DNA from: Methylobacterium terrae
GTDB taxonomy: Bacteria > Pseudomonadota > Alphaproteobacteria > Rhizobiales > Beijerinckiaceae
Direction of reading: 5' to 3'
DNA: 64,000 bases
NCBI RefSeq assembly: GCF_003173755.1
Contig: NZ_CP029553.1
Span: 6,080,001-6,144,000, forward strand
The position numbers were made by a program, and so were the translations under genes. Each line of letters starts with the position of its first letter. Position 1 is the first letter of the stretch. This document shows positions 8,032 through 17,332 of this stretch, in pieces. The notes under the pieces were generated by a model. It did not search any database, was not told the origin of the DNA, and saw nothing but the letters and a program-made list of their open reading frames with translations.

Positions 8032-8931
8032 GTGAAGCTCACGGATGCCCCGATGCGCCGGCTGCCGCCCCTCTCCTCCCTGCGCGCCTTCGAGGCCACG
8101 GCGCGCCTCGGCTCGGTCACGCGGGCCGCCGACGAACTCGGGCGCACCCACGGGGCGGTGTCGCGCCAGGTGCGGGCGCTGCAGGAGCAGGCCGGCACCG
8201 CGCTGTTCGAGAAGGCCGGCACGGGCCTGCGGCTCACGCCGGCCGGCGAGGCCTTCCGGGATGTCGTCGGGGGCGTGCTCGACGACCTCGAGCGGGGTTA
8301 CCGGCGCCTGCGCGACGCCGGGGGCGGCGCCAACGTCCACCTCGCCTGCGGGGCGACCTTCGCGATGCGCTGGCTGGTGCCACGCCTGGCCGGCTTCTAC
8401 CGCGAGCGGCCGACGGTGCAGGTGCGCCTGTCGATGACCTCGGCCCGGGAGATCCGCGAGGACGGCGCCGACCTGGTGCTGACCTGGGACCGGCTCGCCC
8501 ACCCGATCCGCGACGAGGCGCGGGCGATCCGCCTCGGCGACGTGGCGTTCGGCATCGTCTGCGCGCCCGACTATCCGGTTCGGGCGGAGGGCGTGCGGCT
8601 GCGGGCCGAGACCCGGATCGCCCACGAATACACGCCCCATTCCTGGCCGGCCTGGGAGGCGGCGACGGGCCGGCGCGTCCAGGCGGAGCGCGACCTCGCC
8701 TTCCCGCATAACGGGCTGTGCATCGAGGCCGCCCTGTCGGGCCTCGGGATCGCCGTCGTCGAGCAGATGCTGGTGCGCGACGACCTCGCCGCCGGCCGCC
8801 TCGTCGCGCCCTGCGGCTTCCACGGCTTCGCGAACGGCTTCGCGGCCCTGCCGGCGACGGACCGCCCGCTCTCGCCCGCCGCCGCGGCCTTCGTCGCGTG
8901 GCTGCGGCGGATGCTGGCCGAGGAGGCGTGA
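8032..8931 (+). CDS. LysR-family transcriptional regulator (GcvA-like)
   Basis: A DNA-binding regulator of 299 residues, or 292 if translation begins at ATG 8053 (MRRLPPLSSLRAFE), which is the more usual GcvA-type opening; neither start has a clear ribosome site. The winged helix-turn-helix lies at about residues 10-70 (RAADELGRTHGAVSRQVRALQ). The effector domain resembles GcvA/AmpR regulators (NGLCIEAALSGLGIAVVEQML). LysR regulators often control the divergent neighbour, here the DUF1127 gene, but no target is proven. Confidence 0.88.
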   Translation: MKLTDAPMRRLPPLSSLRAFEATARLGSVTRAADELGRTHGAVSRQVRALQEQAGTALFEKAGTGLRLTPAGEAFRDVVGGVLDDLERGYRRLRDAGGGANVHLACGATFAMRWLVPRLAGFYRERPTVQVRLSMTSAREIREDGADLVLTWDRLAHPIRDEARAIRLGDVAFGIVCAPDYPVRAEGVRLRAETRIAHEYTPHSWPAWEAATGRRVQAERDLAFPHNGLCIEAALSGLGIAVVEQMLVRDDLAAGRLVAPCGFHGFANGFAALPATDRPLSPAAAAFVAWLRRMLAEEA

Positions 8932-9231
8932 GCCCCCGGGGACCTGCCGTCGCCCGGCGCGGGCCGTCGGCGCGTTCCCGGCCCGTGATGCCGCCGAAAT
9001 CGTGCATTTCAGCGCTGCCGCAGCGCCGGGACTGCGTAATCGTGCCGATCCCGGGCGTTGCCCAAGTAACGGCATGCGTTGCGCGAAAGACACGGCGCAG
9101 AAGTCACCCGCGCGTCAGGTCTTAAAATGCCTAATTTTTGAGCAAACGCACAATAAACAGTTTTGCCATGGTGCCGCCACACTGCCAGCTTGGCGGTACT
9201 TGGTGTCCAGATGGATTCTCCTCCCGTGGCA
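8932..9231. other. Intergenic region with AT-rich island before the porin
   Basis: No gene is seen here. Bases 9115-9175 are unusually AT-rich for this genome (TTAAAATGCC, TTTTTGAGC, CAATAAACAG) and probably hold the porin promoter and untranslated leader. I could not fix a single -35/-10 pair. Confidence 0.45.
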
Positions 9232-10488
9232 ATGCGCTTCACCCTCAGCAGCCTGACCGTCGCCCTGCTGTCGTCCGGCTCCGCCTACGCCGCCGACCTC
9301 GCAGCCCCGGCCCCTGCCCCGGTGGCGGTTGTCGAGAGCTGCAAGGCGACCCTGTCGCTGCCGGCCTATGCCGGCATCATCAAGCCGAACCCGAACCCGT
9401 CCTGCTTCACCCTCGGCGGCTTCGGCGACATCTATGTCGGCGGCGCGCTCACCGGCTACGCCTACACCCAGACCAACCCGTTCCCGTTCTCGGCCGCGCC
9501 GCTGCCGAGCGACCGGGCGGGCCGGGTCGACTTCACCAACATCCAGGGCTGGATCCAGAAGGCCGACGGGCCGTTCCAGTTCTACGTCCAGGGCGGCGCC
9601 TACGCGATCCCGTCGCTCGGCTTCGTCAACTACAGCGCCCTGCAGCAGACCGACCTGCTGTTCACGCCGCTGCCGGTCGCCTTCGGCAAGTACGTGTTCA
9701 ACGACAACTGGTCGATCCAGGGCGGCCGGATGCCGACCCTGATCGGCACCGAGGCGCCGTTCACCTTCCAGAACCTGAACATCTCCCGCGGCCTGCTGTT
9801 CAACCAAGAGAACATCATCAACCACGGCGTCCAGGTGAACTACAGCGACGGGCCGTGGTCGGCCTCGGTCGCCGGCACCGACGGGTTCTTCTCCGGCGAG
9901 ATCAGCTGGCTCACCGGCGCCATCACCTACAAGCTCGACGACAACAACTCGTTCGGCATCAACGGCGGCACCAACCTCGGCCGCACCAACGCCTTCGCCC
10001 GCAGCCTGCGCTACCAGTACGCCACGCCGGGCCTGCAGCAGAACAGCGGCATCGTGTCGGTGAACTACACCTACGCGAACGGCCCGTGGGCGATCACGCC
10101 GTACTTCCAGTACACCAACGTCCCGCGCGACTTCCGCCTCGGCATCGTCGAGGGCGCCTCGACCTATGGCGGCGCGGTGCTGGCGAGCTACACCTTCACC
10201 GACAACTTCGCGCTGGCCGGCCGCGTCGAGTACATCGCCCAGACCGGCGACCGGCTGCTCGGCGGCACCAGCCTGCTCTACGGCGCGGGCAGCTCGGCCC
10301 TGTCCTTCACCGTCACCCCGACCTTCACCTTCGATCGCTTCTTCGTGCGCGGCGAGTACTCGCGGGTGCAGCTCTACGACATCACCCGCGGCGACCTCGC
10401 CTTCGGGACGCTCGGCACCGGCTTCGGCCGCACCGGCAACCGTACCTCGCAGGACCGCTACATGATCGAGGGCGGCATCACGTTCTGA
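9232..10488 (+). CDS. Outer-membrane beta-barrel porin
   Basis: A 418-residue protein with a signal peptide (MRFTLSSLTVALLSSGSAYA, cut after AYA) and a mature part of alternating amphipathic strands rich in Gly, Asn, Tyr and Phe. It ends in GGITF; a C-terminal Phe is the usual BAM recognition signal. It fits the putative beta-barrel porin-2 (BBP2-like) families of alphaproteobacteria. The start at 9232 gives the cleanest signal peptide; ATG 9211 is possible. It stands alone between an AT-rich promoter region and a strong hairpin. The solute preference is unknown. Confidence 0.85.
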   Translation: MRFTLSSLTVALLSSGSAYAADLAAPAPAPVAVVESCKATLSLPAYAGIIKPNPNPSCFTLGGFGDIYVGGALTGYAYTQTNPFPFSAAPLPSDRAGRVDFTNIQGWIQKADGPFQFYVQGGAYAIPSLGFVNYSALQQTDLLFTPLPVAFGKYVFNDNWSIQGGRMPTLIGTEAPFTFQNLNISRGLLFNQENIINHGVQVNYSDGPWSASVAGTDGFFSGEISWLTGAITYKLDDNNSFGINGGTNLGRTNAFARSLRYQYATPGLQQNSGIVSVNYTYANGPWAITPYFQYTNVPRDFRLGIVEGASTYGGAVLASYTFTDNFALAGRVEYIAQTGDRLLGGTSLLYGAGSSALSFTVTPTFTFDRFFVRGEYSRVQLYDITRGDLAFGTLGTGFGRTGNRTSQDRYMIEGGITF

Positions 10489-10517
10489 CGCCCCTCCCCG
10501 ATCACCGGCACCGTCCG

Positions 10518-10546
10518 CGCCCGCCCGGGGTCCCCCCGGGCGGGCG
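10518..10546 (+). terminator. Strong hairpin after the porin gene
   Basis: A perfect 13-bp GC stem with a 3-nt loop lies 30 bp after the porin stop and before the LysE gene. The bases following are mixed with only short T stretches. It is probably a transcription terminator or mRNA-stabilising hairpin. Confidence 0.65.
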
Positions 10547-10674
10547 ATCCTCGTTCCGGCGGGCCCGCGCCGGAGGCCTTCCGGAGTTTTTCTCGGCGTG
10601 CGCCGAAGGTTTTCTCGGTTTGCGTCGGGCCCGGGTCGGATTACAGACCGGGGCATTCGTCCCGGAGCCGACCG

Positions 10675-11310
10675 ATGAGCGTCCTGCCCGACACCCCGAC
10701 GCTGCTGGCCTACCTCGCCGCCTGCCTGGTGCTGTTCGTCACGCCCGGGCCCGACATGAGCCTGACGCTCGCCCGCACCATCGGCTCGGGGCGGCAGGCG
10801 GGAATCGTGACGGTGCTGGGCACCAGCCTCGGCACGCTCCTCCACACGCTGGCCGCCGTGCTCGGCATCTCGGCGCTGATCGCGGCCTCGGCCACGGCCT
10901 TCACGGTGCTGAAGGTGGTCGGCGCGCTCTACCTCGCCTGGCTCGCCGTCGATGCCCTGCGCCGCGGCTCGGCTCTCACCGTGCGGCCCGAGACGGTGCG
11001 GGGCGGGCTGTGGCGCACCTTCTGCCTGGGGCTCGGCGTCAACCTCACCAACCCCAAGGTGGTGCTGTTCTTCCTGACCTTCCTGCCGCAATTCGTGCGC
11101 GCCGACGCCCCCGACCCGACCGGCCAACTCGCCTTCCTGGGTCTCGCCTTCGTCGGCCTGTCGCTGCCGCTCGGGATCCTGATGGTGCTCGCCGCCGCCC
11201 GGGTCACCGGCGCGCTCCAGGCCCGGCCGCGGCTGATGCGGGGCATCGACTGGCTGTTCGCCGGGCTGTTCGGGTCCTTCGCGGCCCGCATCCTCTTGAC
11301 CGTGCGCTGA
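10675..11310 (+). CDS. LysE/RhtB-family amino acid exporter
   Basis: A 211-residue inner-membrane protein with five to six hydrophobic helices. The family signature TPGPDMSLTLARTIGSGRQAGIVTVLG follows the first helix. NLTNPKVVLFFLTFLPQF is the conserved central motif of RhtB exporters of homoserine, threonine and related amino acids. The substrate is not predictable. It is a single gene, convergent with the diguanylate cyclase. Confidence 0.9.
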   Translation: MSVLPDTPTLLAYLAACLVLFVTPGPDMSLTLARTIGSGRQAGIVTVLGTSLGTLLHTLAAVLGISALIAASATAFTVLKVVGALYLAWLAVDALRRGSALTVRPETVRGGLWRTFCLGLGVNLTNPKVVLFFLTFLPQFVRADAPDPTGQLAFLGLAFVGLSLPLGILMVLAAARVTGALQARPRLMRGIDWLFAGLFGSFAARILLTVR

Positions 11311-11314
11311 GCCC

Positions 11315-12844
11315 TCACGAGGCCGTGCCGGCGACGAGGCGCAGGTGGGGCGCGGGTGCCGGCGGCGCCTCGGCCCGGCAGGTGCGGTTGCGGCCCGCGC
11401 CCTTGGCGACGTAGAGCGCCGCGTCCGCCGCCCGGTAGAGCTCGGACGACGTACCGGACGGCGCGCCTTCCGCGAGCCCGATGCTCACCGTGACGGTGCC
11501 GGCCGCGATGCCGGCCGGCCCCACCGACAGGGCCGCCACCGCGTCGTGCAGGCGCTCGGCCACCCGGGCCGCTCCCTCCGCGTCGGTGTCCGGCAGGATC
11601 ACGGCGAATTCCTCGCCGCCGATCCGGCAGACGAGGTCGTGCGGCCGGTGGATCGCCGCCGTGAGGGTGCGCGCCAGCCCGCGCAGGATCTCGTCGCCGA
11701 CCGCGTGGCCGTGGCGGTCGTTGAAGCGCTTGAAGTGGTCGGCATCGACGATCAGCAGGGCGAGCGGCAGGCCGGTGCGGGCCGCCGCCCGCCCGGCCTG
11801 GTCCAGGGTCTCGTCGAAGCGGCGGCGGTTCGGCAGGCCGGTCAGCCCGTCGGTCATCGACAGGCGGGCGAGCTCGGCCTCGACGGCTTCGCGGCGCTTC
11901 AGCTCCCGCCCGCACAGGAGGGCGAGCAGCACCGCGAGGCCGAACAGCGCCAGCAGCACGGCGCCGATCATCAGCGCCTTGGCGTGCCAGCCGGCCTCGA
12001 TCTCGTCCGTGCTGATCCCGATCGACAGGAACAGCGGCAGGGAGCCGACCTGCGCGAAAGTGAACAGCCGGCGCACCCCGTCGCGGTTCGCCCGCGCGGC
12101 GAAGCTCCCCTGCCGCTCGGCGATGACGCGCTGGAGGTTCGACGTCCCCGAGACGTCGGTGCCGACGTCGCGCACGTCGTAGGGGAAGCGCACGATCCGG
12201 ATGCTGTCCTGGCGCACGAGGTTGATGCTGCTGTCGCGCCCGAGGCCGATCTGCGCGAGGATCTGCGTGAAGTGCGACAGCCTCATCGTGGCGACCGCCA
12301 CCCCGCCGAACGATCCGTCGGGCTTCTCGATGCGCCGGCTGAGCGCGACCGTGTAGGCGCCCGACAGCCGCGACTGGTAGGGCTTGCTGATGTAGAGCCC
12401 GACATCCGGACTCGTCCGGTGGACCTGGAAGTAGTCGCGGTCGGCGAAGCTGCCCCCGGCGCCCGTGGGGTAGCGCGAGTTCAGGATGCCGATGCCGTGC
12501 TCGTCGAACAGGACCAGGATGCCCGCGCCGTCGGCGGTCACCACCTGATCGAACAGCACCAGCCTCCGCAGGGCCTCCGGCGCCGCGACGACGAGGGGGT
12601 TCTGGGCCTTGGCGATCAGGTCCCGCAGCGCCATGTCGGCGACCTCGATGCTGCGCACGAGGTCGATCTCGGCCACCCGCAGCAGGTTGCGGGAGGTCTC
12701 CTCGGCCCGCCCCCACATCTCCCGCCGCAGCTCGTGCAGCATGAAGCCGGCGACGACCAGCATGCCGAGGGGGATCAGCACGCCGAGCACGATCCAGACC
12801 CGGGCGGTCTGGAGGCCGGCGAGGAGGCGGCGCGGCGACGGCAT
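11315..12844 (-). CDS. Membrane diguanylate cyclase with periplasmic sensor domain
   Basis: A 509-residue signalling enzyme that makes cyclic di-GMP. A first transmembrane helix (about 13-36), a periplasmic region of roughly 250 residues resembling a double Cache domain (DRDYFQVHRT, YISKPYQSRLSG, VALSRRI), a second helix (about 290-312) and a C-terminal GGDEF domain are visible. The active site reads GGEEF, and DADHFKRFNDRHGH is intact, so the cyclase should be active. There is no EAL domain. The start at 12844 (MPSPRRLLAG) suits the membrane topology; the frame extends 18 codons upstream. Confidence 0.9.
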   Translation of the reverse strand: MPSPRRLLAGLQTARVWIVLGVLIPLGMLVVAGFMLHELRREMWGRAEETSRNLLRVAEIDLVRSIEVADMALRDLIAKAQNPLVVAAPEALRRLVLFDQVVTADGAGILVLFDEHGIGILNSRYPTGAGGSFADRDYFQVHRTSPDVGLYISKPYQSRLSGAYTVALSRRIEKPDGSFGGVAVATMRLSHFTQILAQIGLGRDSSINLVRQDSIRIVRFPYDVRDVGTDVSGTSNLQRVIAERQGSFAARANRDGVRRLFTFAQVGSLPLFLSIGISTDEIEAGWHAKALMIGAVLLALFGLAVLLALLCGRELKRREAVEAELARLSMTDGLTGLPNRRRFDETLDQAGRAAARTGLPLALLIVDADHFKRFNDRHGHAVGDEILRGLARTLTAAIHRPHDLVCRIGGEEFAVILPDTDAEGAARVAERLHDAVAALSVGPAGIAAGTVTVSIGLAEGAPSGTSSELYRAADAALYVAKGAGRNRTCRAEAPPAPAPHLRLVAGTAS

Positions 12845-13058
12845 CGTCGGGGTTCTCTCGGGAGGCGGTCTCACGTCAGGTGTACCTCGCGCCTCCAAGT
12901 CTAAGAAAGACTTTCACGCCGCGAGGTCGCCCTGCCTCTTCACAGCCTCGACTGCCGATCGACAAGAACTAACGAACCTGATCCCTAACGGTGCCTTGCC
13001 GGGATTGCCGACGTGCGGCCGTCCGGCGGCGCTGCCGCCGGAGCTTCTGGCGCCGTCT

Positions 13059-13556
13059 CTAGCGCCGCGGCGCGGCCCACATCGTCGCCGGGCCGCGCCC
13101 GGCGAAGCGGCCGGCGGCGAGCCAGTAGACCAGGCCCGCGATCCCGCCGGCGCAGAACAGGATCGCCGTCACCCGCCCCTCCCCGGCGCCCGCCGGCCCG
13201 GCGGCGCCGCGCATCAGCCAGGGCAGGATCGCGGTGAGGAGGCCGGTGGCGCCGCCGTACCAGGCGAGCGCGCGCCAGCCCAGCACCTCGCCGACGACGG
13301 CGTTGAGGGCGGGCGGCACCGCGACGAGGAGCAGGATCGCGCGGCCGAGGTTCAGCGCCCCCTCGACCATCCCGGGATCGGGCGCGTAGCCCTCGGCGAG
13401 GTCCGACAGCACCGCCTCGAGCCCCGACAGGCCGAGCTGGCCGAGCACGTCGCGCAAGGCCGGGTCCATCGCGACGCCGATCCCGAGGGCGAGCGCGCCA
13501 CAGGCGACCGCCATCAGGAGCGCGGTCGCGATCGCCAGGAGACGGCCGAGGGACAT
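13059..13556 (-). CDS. Small integral membrane protein
   Basis: A 165-residue protein with about four hydrophobic segments (near residues 5-30, 70-90, 95-115 and 130-150) and no family I recognise. It begins 11 bp after the rlmN stop on the same strand, so it is probably co-transcribed with rlmN. The ribosome site is weak (GAGGCGGGG), consistent with translational coupling. The function is unknown. Confidence 0.7.
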   Translation of the reverse strand: MSLGRLLAIATALLMAVACGALALGIGVAMDPALRDVLGQLGLSGLEAVLSDLAEGYAPDPGMVEGALNLGRAILLLVAVPPALNAVVGEVLGWRALAWYGGATGLLTAILPWLMRGAAGPAGAGEGRVTAILFCAGGIAGLVYWLAAGRFAGRGPATMWAAPRR

Positions 13557-13567
13557 CCGGCCCCGCC

Positions 13568-14872
13568 TCAATCGTCGTCGTGGCTGGCGGCGTAGACGCC
13601 TTCCGCCCCGATGCCCTCTTCCAGCATCATCCGGGCGCGGGCGCGCAGCTTCTCGGTCTCGCTCTTGAGCTGGCCGCAGGCCGCCAGGATGTCGCGGCCG
13701 CGCGGCGTGCGCACCGGCGAGGCGTAGCCGGCGTTGAACACGATCTCGGAGAAGCGCTCGATCCGCTCCCAGTCCGAGCACTCGTACCTGGAGCCGGGCC
13801 AGGGATTGAACGGGATCAGGTTGATCTTGGCCGGGATGCCCTTGAGCAGGCGCACCAGTTCGCGCGCGTCGGCGTCGGAATCGTTGACGCCCTTCAGCAT
13901 CACGTACTCGAAGGTGATGCGCCGGGCGTTCGACACGCCCGGATAGTCGCGGCAGGCCTGGAGCAGGTCGCGGATCGGGTACTTGCGGTTGAGGGGCACC
14001 AATTCGTTGCGCAGGTCGTCGCGCACCGCGTGGAGCGAGATCGCCAGCATGGCGTTGGCCTCGAGGCCGAGCCGCTCGAATTGCGGCACCACGCCGGAGG
14101 TCGAGACGGTGATGCGCCGGCGCGACAGGCCGAGGCCCTCGTGGTCGCTCATCACGCCGACCGCGTCGATGACGTTGTCGACGTTGTAGAGCGGCTCGCC
14201 CATGCCCATGAACACGATGTTCGACACGAAGCGCGAGCCGTCGACCGGCACGAAGGCGCCCTTCGGCGGGGTCTTTCCGGGCCAGTCGCCGAGGCGGTCG
14301 CGGGCGACCACGAGCTGCGAGACGATCTCCTGGGCCGACAGGTTGCGCACCAGGCGCTGCGTGCCGGTGTGGCAGAACGAGCAGGTCAGCGTGCAGCCGA
14401 CCTGCGACGAGACGCAGAGCGTGCCGCGGTCGTTGGCCGGGATGTAGACGCACTCGATCTCGGCGCCGCGGTTGTGGTCGTGCCGGCCGGTCGGCGGCAT
14501 GCGGATCAGCCACTTGCGGGTGCCGTCGCGCGACACCTGCTCGCTCACCACCTCGGGCCGGTCGAGGGTGTGGATGCCGGCGAGCTGCCCTTTCAGCACC
14601 TTGCTGACGTTGGTCATCTCGTCGAAGGACGCCGCACCTCGCACGTTGATCCAGTGCCAGAGCTGGCCGGCGCGCATGCGCTGCTCGCGCTCGGGCACGC
14701 CGATGGCGGCGAGGCGCCCCTTCAGGGCCTCGCGGGTGAGGCCGACGAGGGAGGTCGGGCCGGTGGTCTCCAGCGCGTCTGGGCGGATCTCGGGCGTCTT
14801 CTCGATCGCCGGGACTTGCTGGGGTACGGCGCCATTCCCGCGCCGGGCGGTGTCGAACGACGCCGTCGCCAT
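13568..14872 (-). CDS. rlmN: Dual-specificity 23S rRNA A2503/tRNA A37 C2-methyltransferase RlmN
   Basis: A 434-residue radical-SAM enzyme that methylates C2 of adenosine 2503 in 23S rRNA and A37 of some tRNAs. The iron-sulfur motif CTLTCSFC (C-x3-C-x2-C) is intact. The family segments [27 protein letters not shown] and [13 protein letters not shown] are present, and the protein ends in the usual acidic tail. The start at 14872 ([11 protein letters not shown]) was preferred; the open frame further upstream runs into an inverted repeat. Confidence 0.95.
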   Translation of the reverse strand: MATASFDTARRGNGAVPQQVPAIEKTPEIRPDALETTGPTSLVGLTREALKGRLAAIGVPEREQRMRAGQLWHWINVRGAASFDEMTNVSKVLKGQLAGIHTLDRPEVVSEQVSRDGTRKWLIRMPPTGRHDHNRGAEIECVYIPANDRGTLCVSSQVGCTLTCSFCHTGTQRLVRNLSAQEIVSQLVVARDRLGDWPGKTPPKGAFVPVDGSRFVSNIVFMGMGEPLYNVDNVIDAVGVMSDHEGLGLSRRRITVSTSGVVPQFERLGLEANAMLAISLHAVRDDLRNELVPLNRKYPIRDLLQACRDYPGVSNARRITFEYVMLKGVNDSDADARELVRLLKGIPAKINLIPFNPWPGSRYECSDWERIERFSEIVFNAGYASPVRTPRGRDILAACGQLKSETEKLRARARMMLEEGIGAEGVYAASHDDD

Positions 14873-14990
14873 GATAATGCAGACCTTCGAATGAAGCGGA
14901 TTCCCGCGGCATATAGGGGTATTCGGGCCGAAACGCGATGGGCCGACTTTGGAATCCCCCGAAGCCATGGCTGCCGGCAGCAGAAACGAA

Positions 14991-15032
14991 GCGCGGGATC
15001 CCCTCTCCCGAGTGGGAGAGGGGATCCCGCGC
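14991..15032. repeat. Perfect 19-bp inverted repeat
   Basis: Two exact 19-nt arms (GCGCGGGATCCCCTCTCCC and its complement) are separated by GAGT. It lies between the start of rlmN and the stop of the IalB gene. The core CCTCTCCC/GGGAGAGG also ends the composite repeats at 24.2 and 28.1 kb, so it may belong to a dispersed family. It may also terminate the IalB transcript. Confidence 0.8.
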
Positions 15033-15057
15033 CACTTCTTTCCATGGGAGGTGCGAT

Positions 15058-15660
15058 CTACTTGCACTCCTCGCGGGTGCGCTTCATCGCCTCGCCGAAG
15101 CCGTCGAGGGCGTATTCGTCGGTCGAGGCGTTGCCGCGCTGCGAGACCGCCTTGATCACCACCTTCTTGCCCCGGCCCATCTCGGCGACGACCTTGCCCT
15201 CGTCGGCCGGGTTCTGGACCCAGGCATTGGCGCCCTTCACCACCAGGGCGTAGCGGGCCGCGCCGATCGCGAGGCTCGGATCGGAGGCCGAGGAGGCCGG
15301 GGCCGGCACGGCGCCGTTCGCCGCCGCGGTCGTCGTGGCCTGGCCGCTGCCGGGCTTGGGCGCGAAGCCCAGCATCACCGCGACCTCGTTGTTGACCTTC
15401 TCGCCCTTGCGCACGGTGACGAAGAGGTAGGCCGGGTCGCGCTTGAGGCTCTTGGGCAACCGCACCTGCGGCTGGCTGATGGCGTAGCAGATCCGCGACT
15501 TGCCCTCGCCGGCGGCGAAGACGTTCCAGTCGCCGAAGGTCCCGATCGGGCTGGCCTGGAGGCTCGGGGGGGCGGCGTCCGCCTTCGGCTTCGGCCGGGC
15601 TTCGGCGGGCAGGACGAGGAGGGACAGGCCGGCGGCGGCGAGGACGGATGCGCGAATCAT
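15058..15660 (-). CDS. Invasion-associated locus B (IalB)-family protein
   Basis: A 200-residue exported protein. A signal peptide ([21 protein letters not shown]) is followed by the family core: [47 protein letters not shown] and [17 protein letters not shown]. Two cysteines, one in the ICY motif and one near the C-terminus, could form a disulfide. IalB-like proteins are widespread in non-pathogenic Hyphomicrobiales; the name does not imply virulence. The molecular role is unclear. Confidence 0.85.
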   Translation of the reverse strand: MIRASVLAAAGLSLLVLPAEARPKPKADAAPPSLQASPIGTFGDWNVFAAGEGKSRICYAISQPQVRLPKSLKRDPAYLFVTVRKGEKVNNEVAVMLGFAPKPGSGQATTTAAANGAVPAPASSASDPSLAIGAARYALVVKGANAWVQNPADEGKVVAEMGRGKKVVIKAVSQRGNASTDEYALDGFGEAMKRTREECK

Positions 15661-15834
15661 GCGGGCACTCTAGTCGCGGGGGGTGCGCTTGCCCACCCGA
15701 TCGCCGGAAAATGCGGCGAAATCAGTGGGCTATCGACAGGTCCCGACGAATTGCTGCAGTGCAGGAATGACCCGGGGCAGCGGGTGGGGCATGGTCCGGG
15801 CCTCGAGACGCCAGCGAGAGGCCGCGAAGGTCGC

Positions 15835-16893
15835 ATGACTGCCAACACCCCGTCAGACCTGCCCGAGACCATTCCGGTGCGCGAGGCCCACCGCTTCCCG
15901 ACCGAGGCGCTGGAGGCGTTCCTCGCCGAGCAGGGGCTCGGCGCCTTGCGCGAGCTGCGGCAGATGCGCGGCGGGCAGTCGAACCCGACCTTCCTGGTGC
16001 TCGCCGAGGCCGGCGAGTACGTGCTGCGCAAGCAGCCGCCCGGCAAGCTCCTGCCCTCCGCCCACGCGGTCGACCGCGAGTTCCGGGTGCTGCAGGCCCT
16101 GTCGCGCACCGACGTGCCGGTGCCGCAGGCGGTGGCGTTCTGCGCCGATCCGGCGGTGATCGGCACCCCGTTCTACCTGATGGAGCGGCTCTCCGGCCGG
16201 GTGTTCTGGGACCCGATGCTGCCCGAACTGCCGCGCGAGGAGCGGGCCGGGATCTACTATGGCATGAACGAGGCCCTGGCGCGCCTGCACCTCGTCGACC
16301 CCGGGGCGATCGGGCTCGGCGATTTCGGCCGCGCCGGCAACTACTTCCAGCGCCAGATCGACCGCTGGTCGAAACAGTGGGCCGCCTCGAAGACCCGCGA
16401 GAACGTCGCGATCGACCGCCTCGCCGAGTGGCTGCCGGCCCACATCCCGGCCGACAGCGACGAGACCCGGATCGTCCACGGCGATTTCCGCCTCGACAAC
16501 ATGATCTTCCACAAGACCGAGCCGCGGGTGATCGGCATCATCGACTGGGAGCTGGCGACGCTCGGCCACCCGCTCGCCGATCTCGGCTACAACTGCATCG
16601 CCTACAACACCGATCCGTCGGCCTATCGCGGCATGCTCGGGCGCGACCTCCCGGCCCTCGGCATCCCGACCCAGGACGAGTACGTGCGCCGCTACTGCGA
16701 GCGCACCGGGCGGCGCGACGGCATCACGCCGTTCCACGTCGCCTTCGCGCTGTTCCGCCTGGCGGTGATCCTGGAGGGCGTGCTCGCCCGCTCGAAGGCC
16801 GGCAACGCCTCGAGCGACGAGGCGAGCCAGAAGGGCGCGCTCGGCGTCGCGCTCGCCGAGCGGGGCTGGGAGCTGGCGCGGGGTCAGGCTTGA
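15835..16893 (+). CDS. Phosphotransferase family protein (APH fold, ACAD10/11-like)
   Basis: A 352-residue kinase-fold protein. The catalytic loop HGDFRLDNMIF and metal motif IIDWELATLGHPLADLGYN match the aminoglycoside-phosphotransferase superfamily subgroup that accompanies acyl-CoA dehydrogenases; relatives phosphorylate 4-hydroxy acids during their breakdown. MRGGQSNPTFLV is the nucleotide loop region. A role in antibiotic resistance is unlikely. No acyl-CoA dehydrogenase is adjacent. The start at 15835 is supported by the protein alignment start rather than by a strong ribosome site. Confidence 0.85.
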   Translation: MTANTPSDLPETIPVREAHRFPTEALEAFLAEQGLGALRELRQMRGGQSNPTFLVLAEAGEYVLRKQPPGKLLPSAHAVDREFRVLQALSRTDVPVPQAVAFCADPAVIGTPFYLMERLSGRVFWDPMLPELPREERAGIYYGMNEALARLHLVDPGAIGLGDFGRAGNYFQRQIDRWSKQWAASKTRENVAIDRLAEWLPAHIPADSDETRIVHGDFRLDNMIFHKTEPRVIGIIDWELATLGHPLADLGYNCIAYNTDPSAYRGMLGRDLPALGIPTQDEYVRRYCERTGRRDGITPFHVAFALFRLAVILEGVLARSKAGNASSDEASQKGALGVALAERGWELARGQA

Positions 16894-16947
16894 CGAACGC
16901 GTCCTGCCAAGGATACGCTTCGCTCCTCAGCAGAAGGACGGCAGACG

Positions 16948-16989
16948 ATGGTTCGCGCTCTCGCACGAAAGGGGTTCCCCGGGCAGTGA
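16948..16989 (+). CDS. Candidate 13-residue leader peptide
   Basis: A mini-ORF reading MVRALARKGFPGQ lies eight bases after an AAGGA ribosome-site-like element. It ends 27 nt before an intrinsic terminator that itself precedes the small gene at 17094. It has no run of a single amino acid to suggest classical attenuation, though three of 13 codons are Arg or Lys in the first eight. Treat it as a hypothesis; chance ORFs of this size are common. Confidence 0.3.
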   Translation: MVRALARKGFPGQ

Positions 16990-17015
16990 CGTGAGCGCAC
17001 GTTTCGTCTGTACGC

Positions 17016-17049
17016 AACCCCGATGGCGCGAGCCCTCGGGGTTTTTCTT
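17016..17049 (+). terminator. Intrinsic terminator
   Basis: An 8-bp stem (AACCCCGA / TCGGGGTT) with a 12-nt loop is followed by TTTCTTT. This is the best rho-independent terminator in this part of the window. It lies 123 bp after the phosphotransferase stop and 45 bp before the gene at 17094, so it either ends the phosphotransferase transcript or acts as an attenuator of the downstream gene. Confidence 0.75.
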
Positions 17050-17093
17050 TGTCCGCATCAGGCTGCTGTGCCCCTGACAGAAGAGGAAAGGTC

Positions 17094-17324
17094 ATGACCA
17101 CGCACTACGTCCAGTGCGAGCTGTCCCGTCACCGGCTCGTGCAGATGACTTGGCTGCCGGAGCGTTTCGCCCGGGAGGGCGATTACGTGAAGCTGAAGGA
17201 GGCGGATGGCTGGCAGGACGGGTGGCGGGTCATGGCGGCCTATCCGGGCGTGCGGCTCAGCCACGACGTGCTGATGGAGCGCAGCCAGGACTACAAGCGC
17301 ACCCGCGCGGCTTCGGACATCTGA
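17094..17324 (+). CDS. Small conserved-looking protein of unknown function
   Basis: A 76-residue cytosolic protein starting MTTHYVQCELSRH, with a good ribosome site (AGAGGAAAGGTC) directly upstream. It is rich in Trp and charged residues (LPERFAREGDYVKLKEADGWQDGWRV). Bases 17100-17300 keep the genome's codon bias. I do not recognise the family. It sits between an upstream terminator and a shared palindromic terminator. Confidence 0.7.
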   Translation: MTTHYVQCELSRHRLVQMTWLPERFAREGDYVKLKEADGWQDGWRVMAAYPGVRLSHDVLMERSQDYKRTRAASDI

Positions 17325-17332
17325 GGATCCGA

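Noticed and set aside
9115..11127. A 670-residue minus-strand frame opposite the porin and LysE genes
   Set aside because: The porin has a signal peptide and a C-terminal Phe and LysE has its signature; the opposite frame has neither a start signal nor a known domain.
13059..15035. One long minus-strand gene of 658 residues covering rlmN and the membrane protein
   Set aside because: Only its last 165 residues look like protein (a membrane protein starting at 13556); the rest is a shadow of rlmN in another frame.
15835..16893. APH-fold gene as an aminoglycoside resistance gene
   Set aside because: The motifs and length match the ACAD10/11-like metabolic kinase group, not resistance enzymes.
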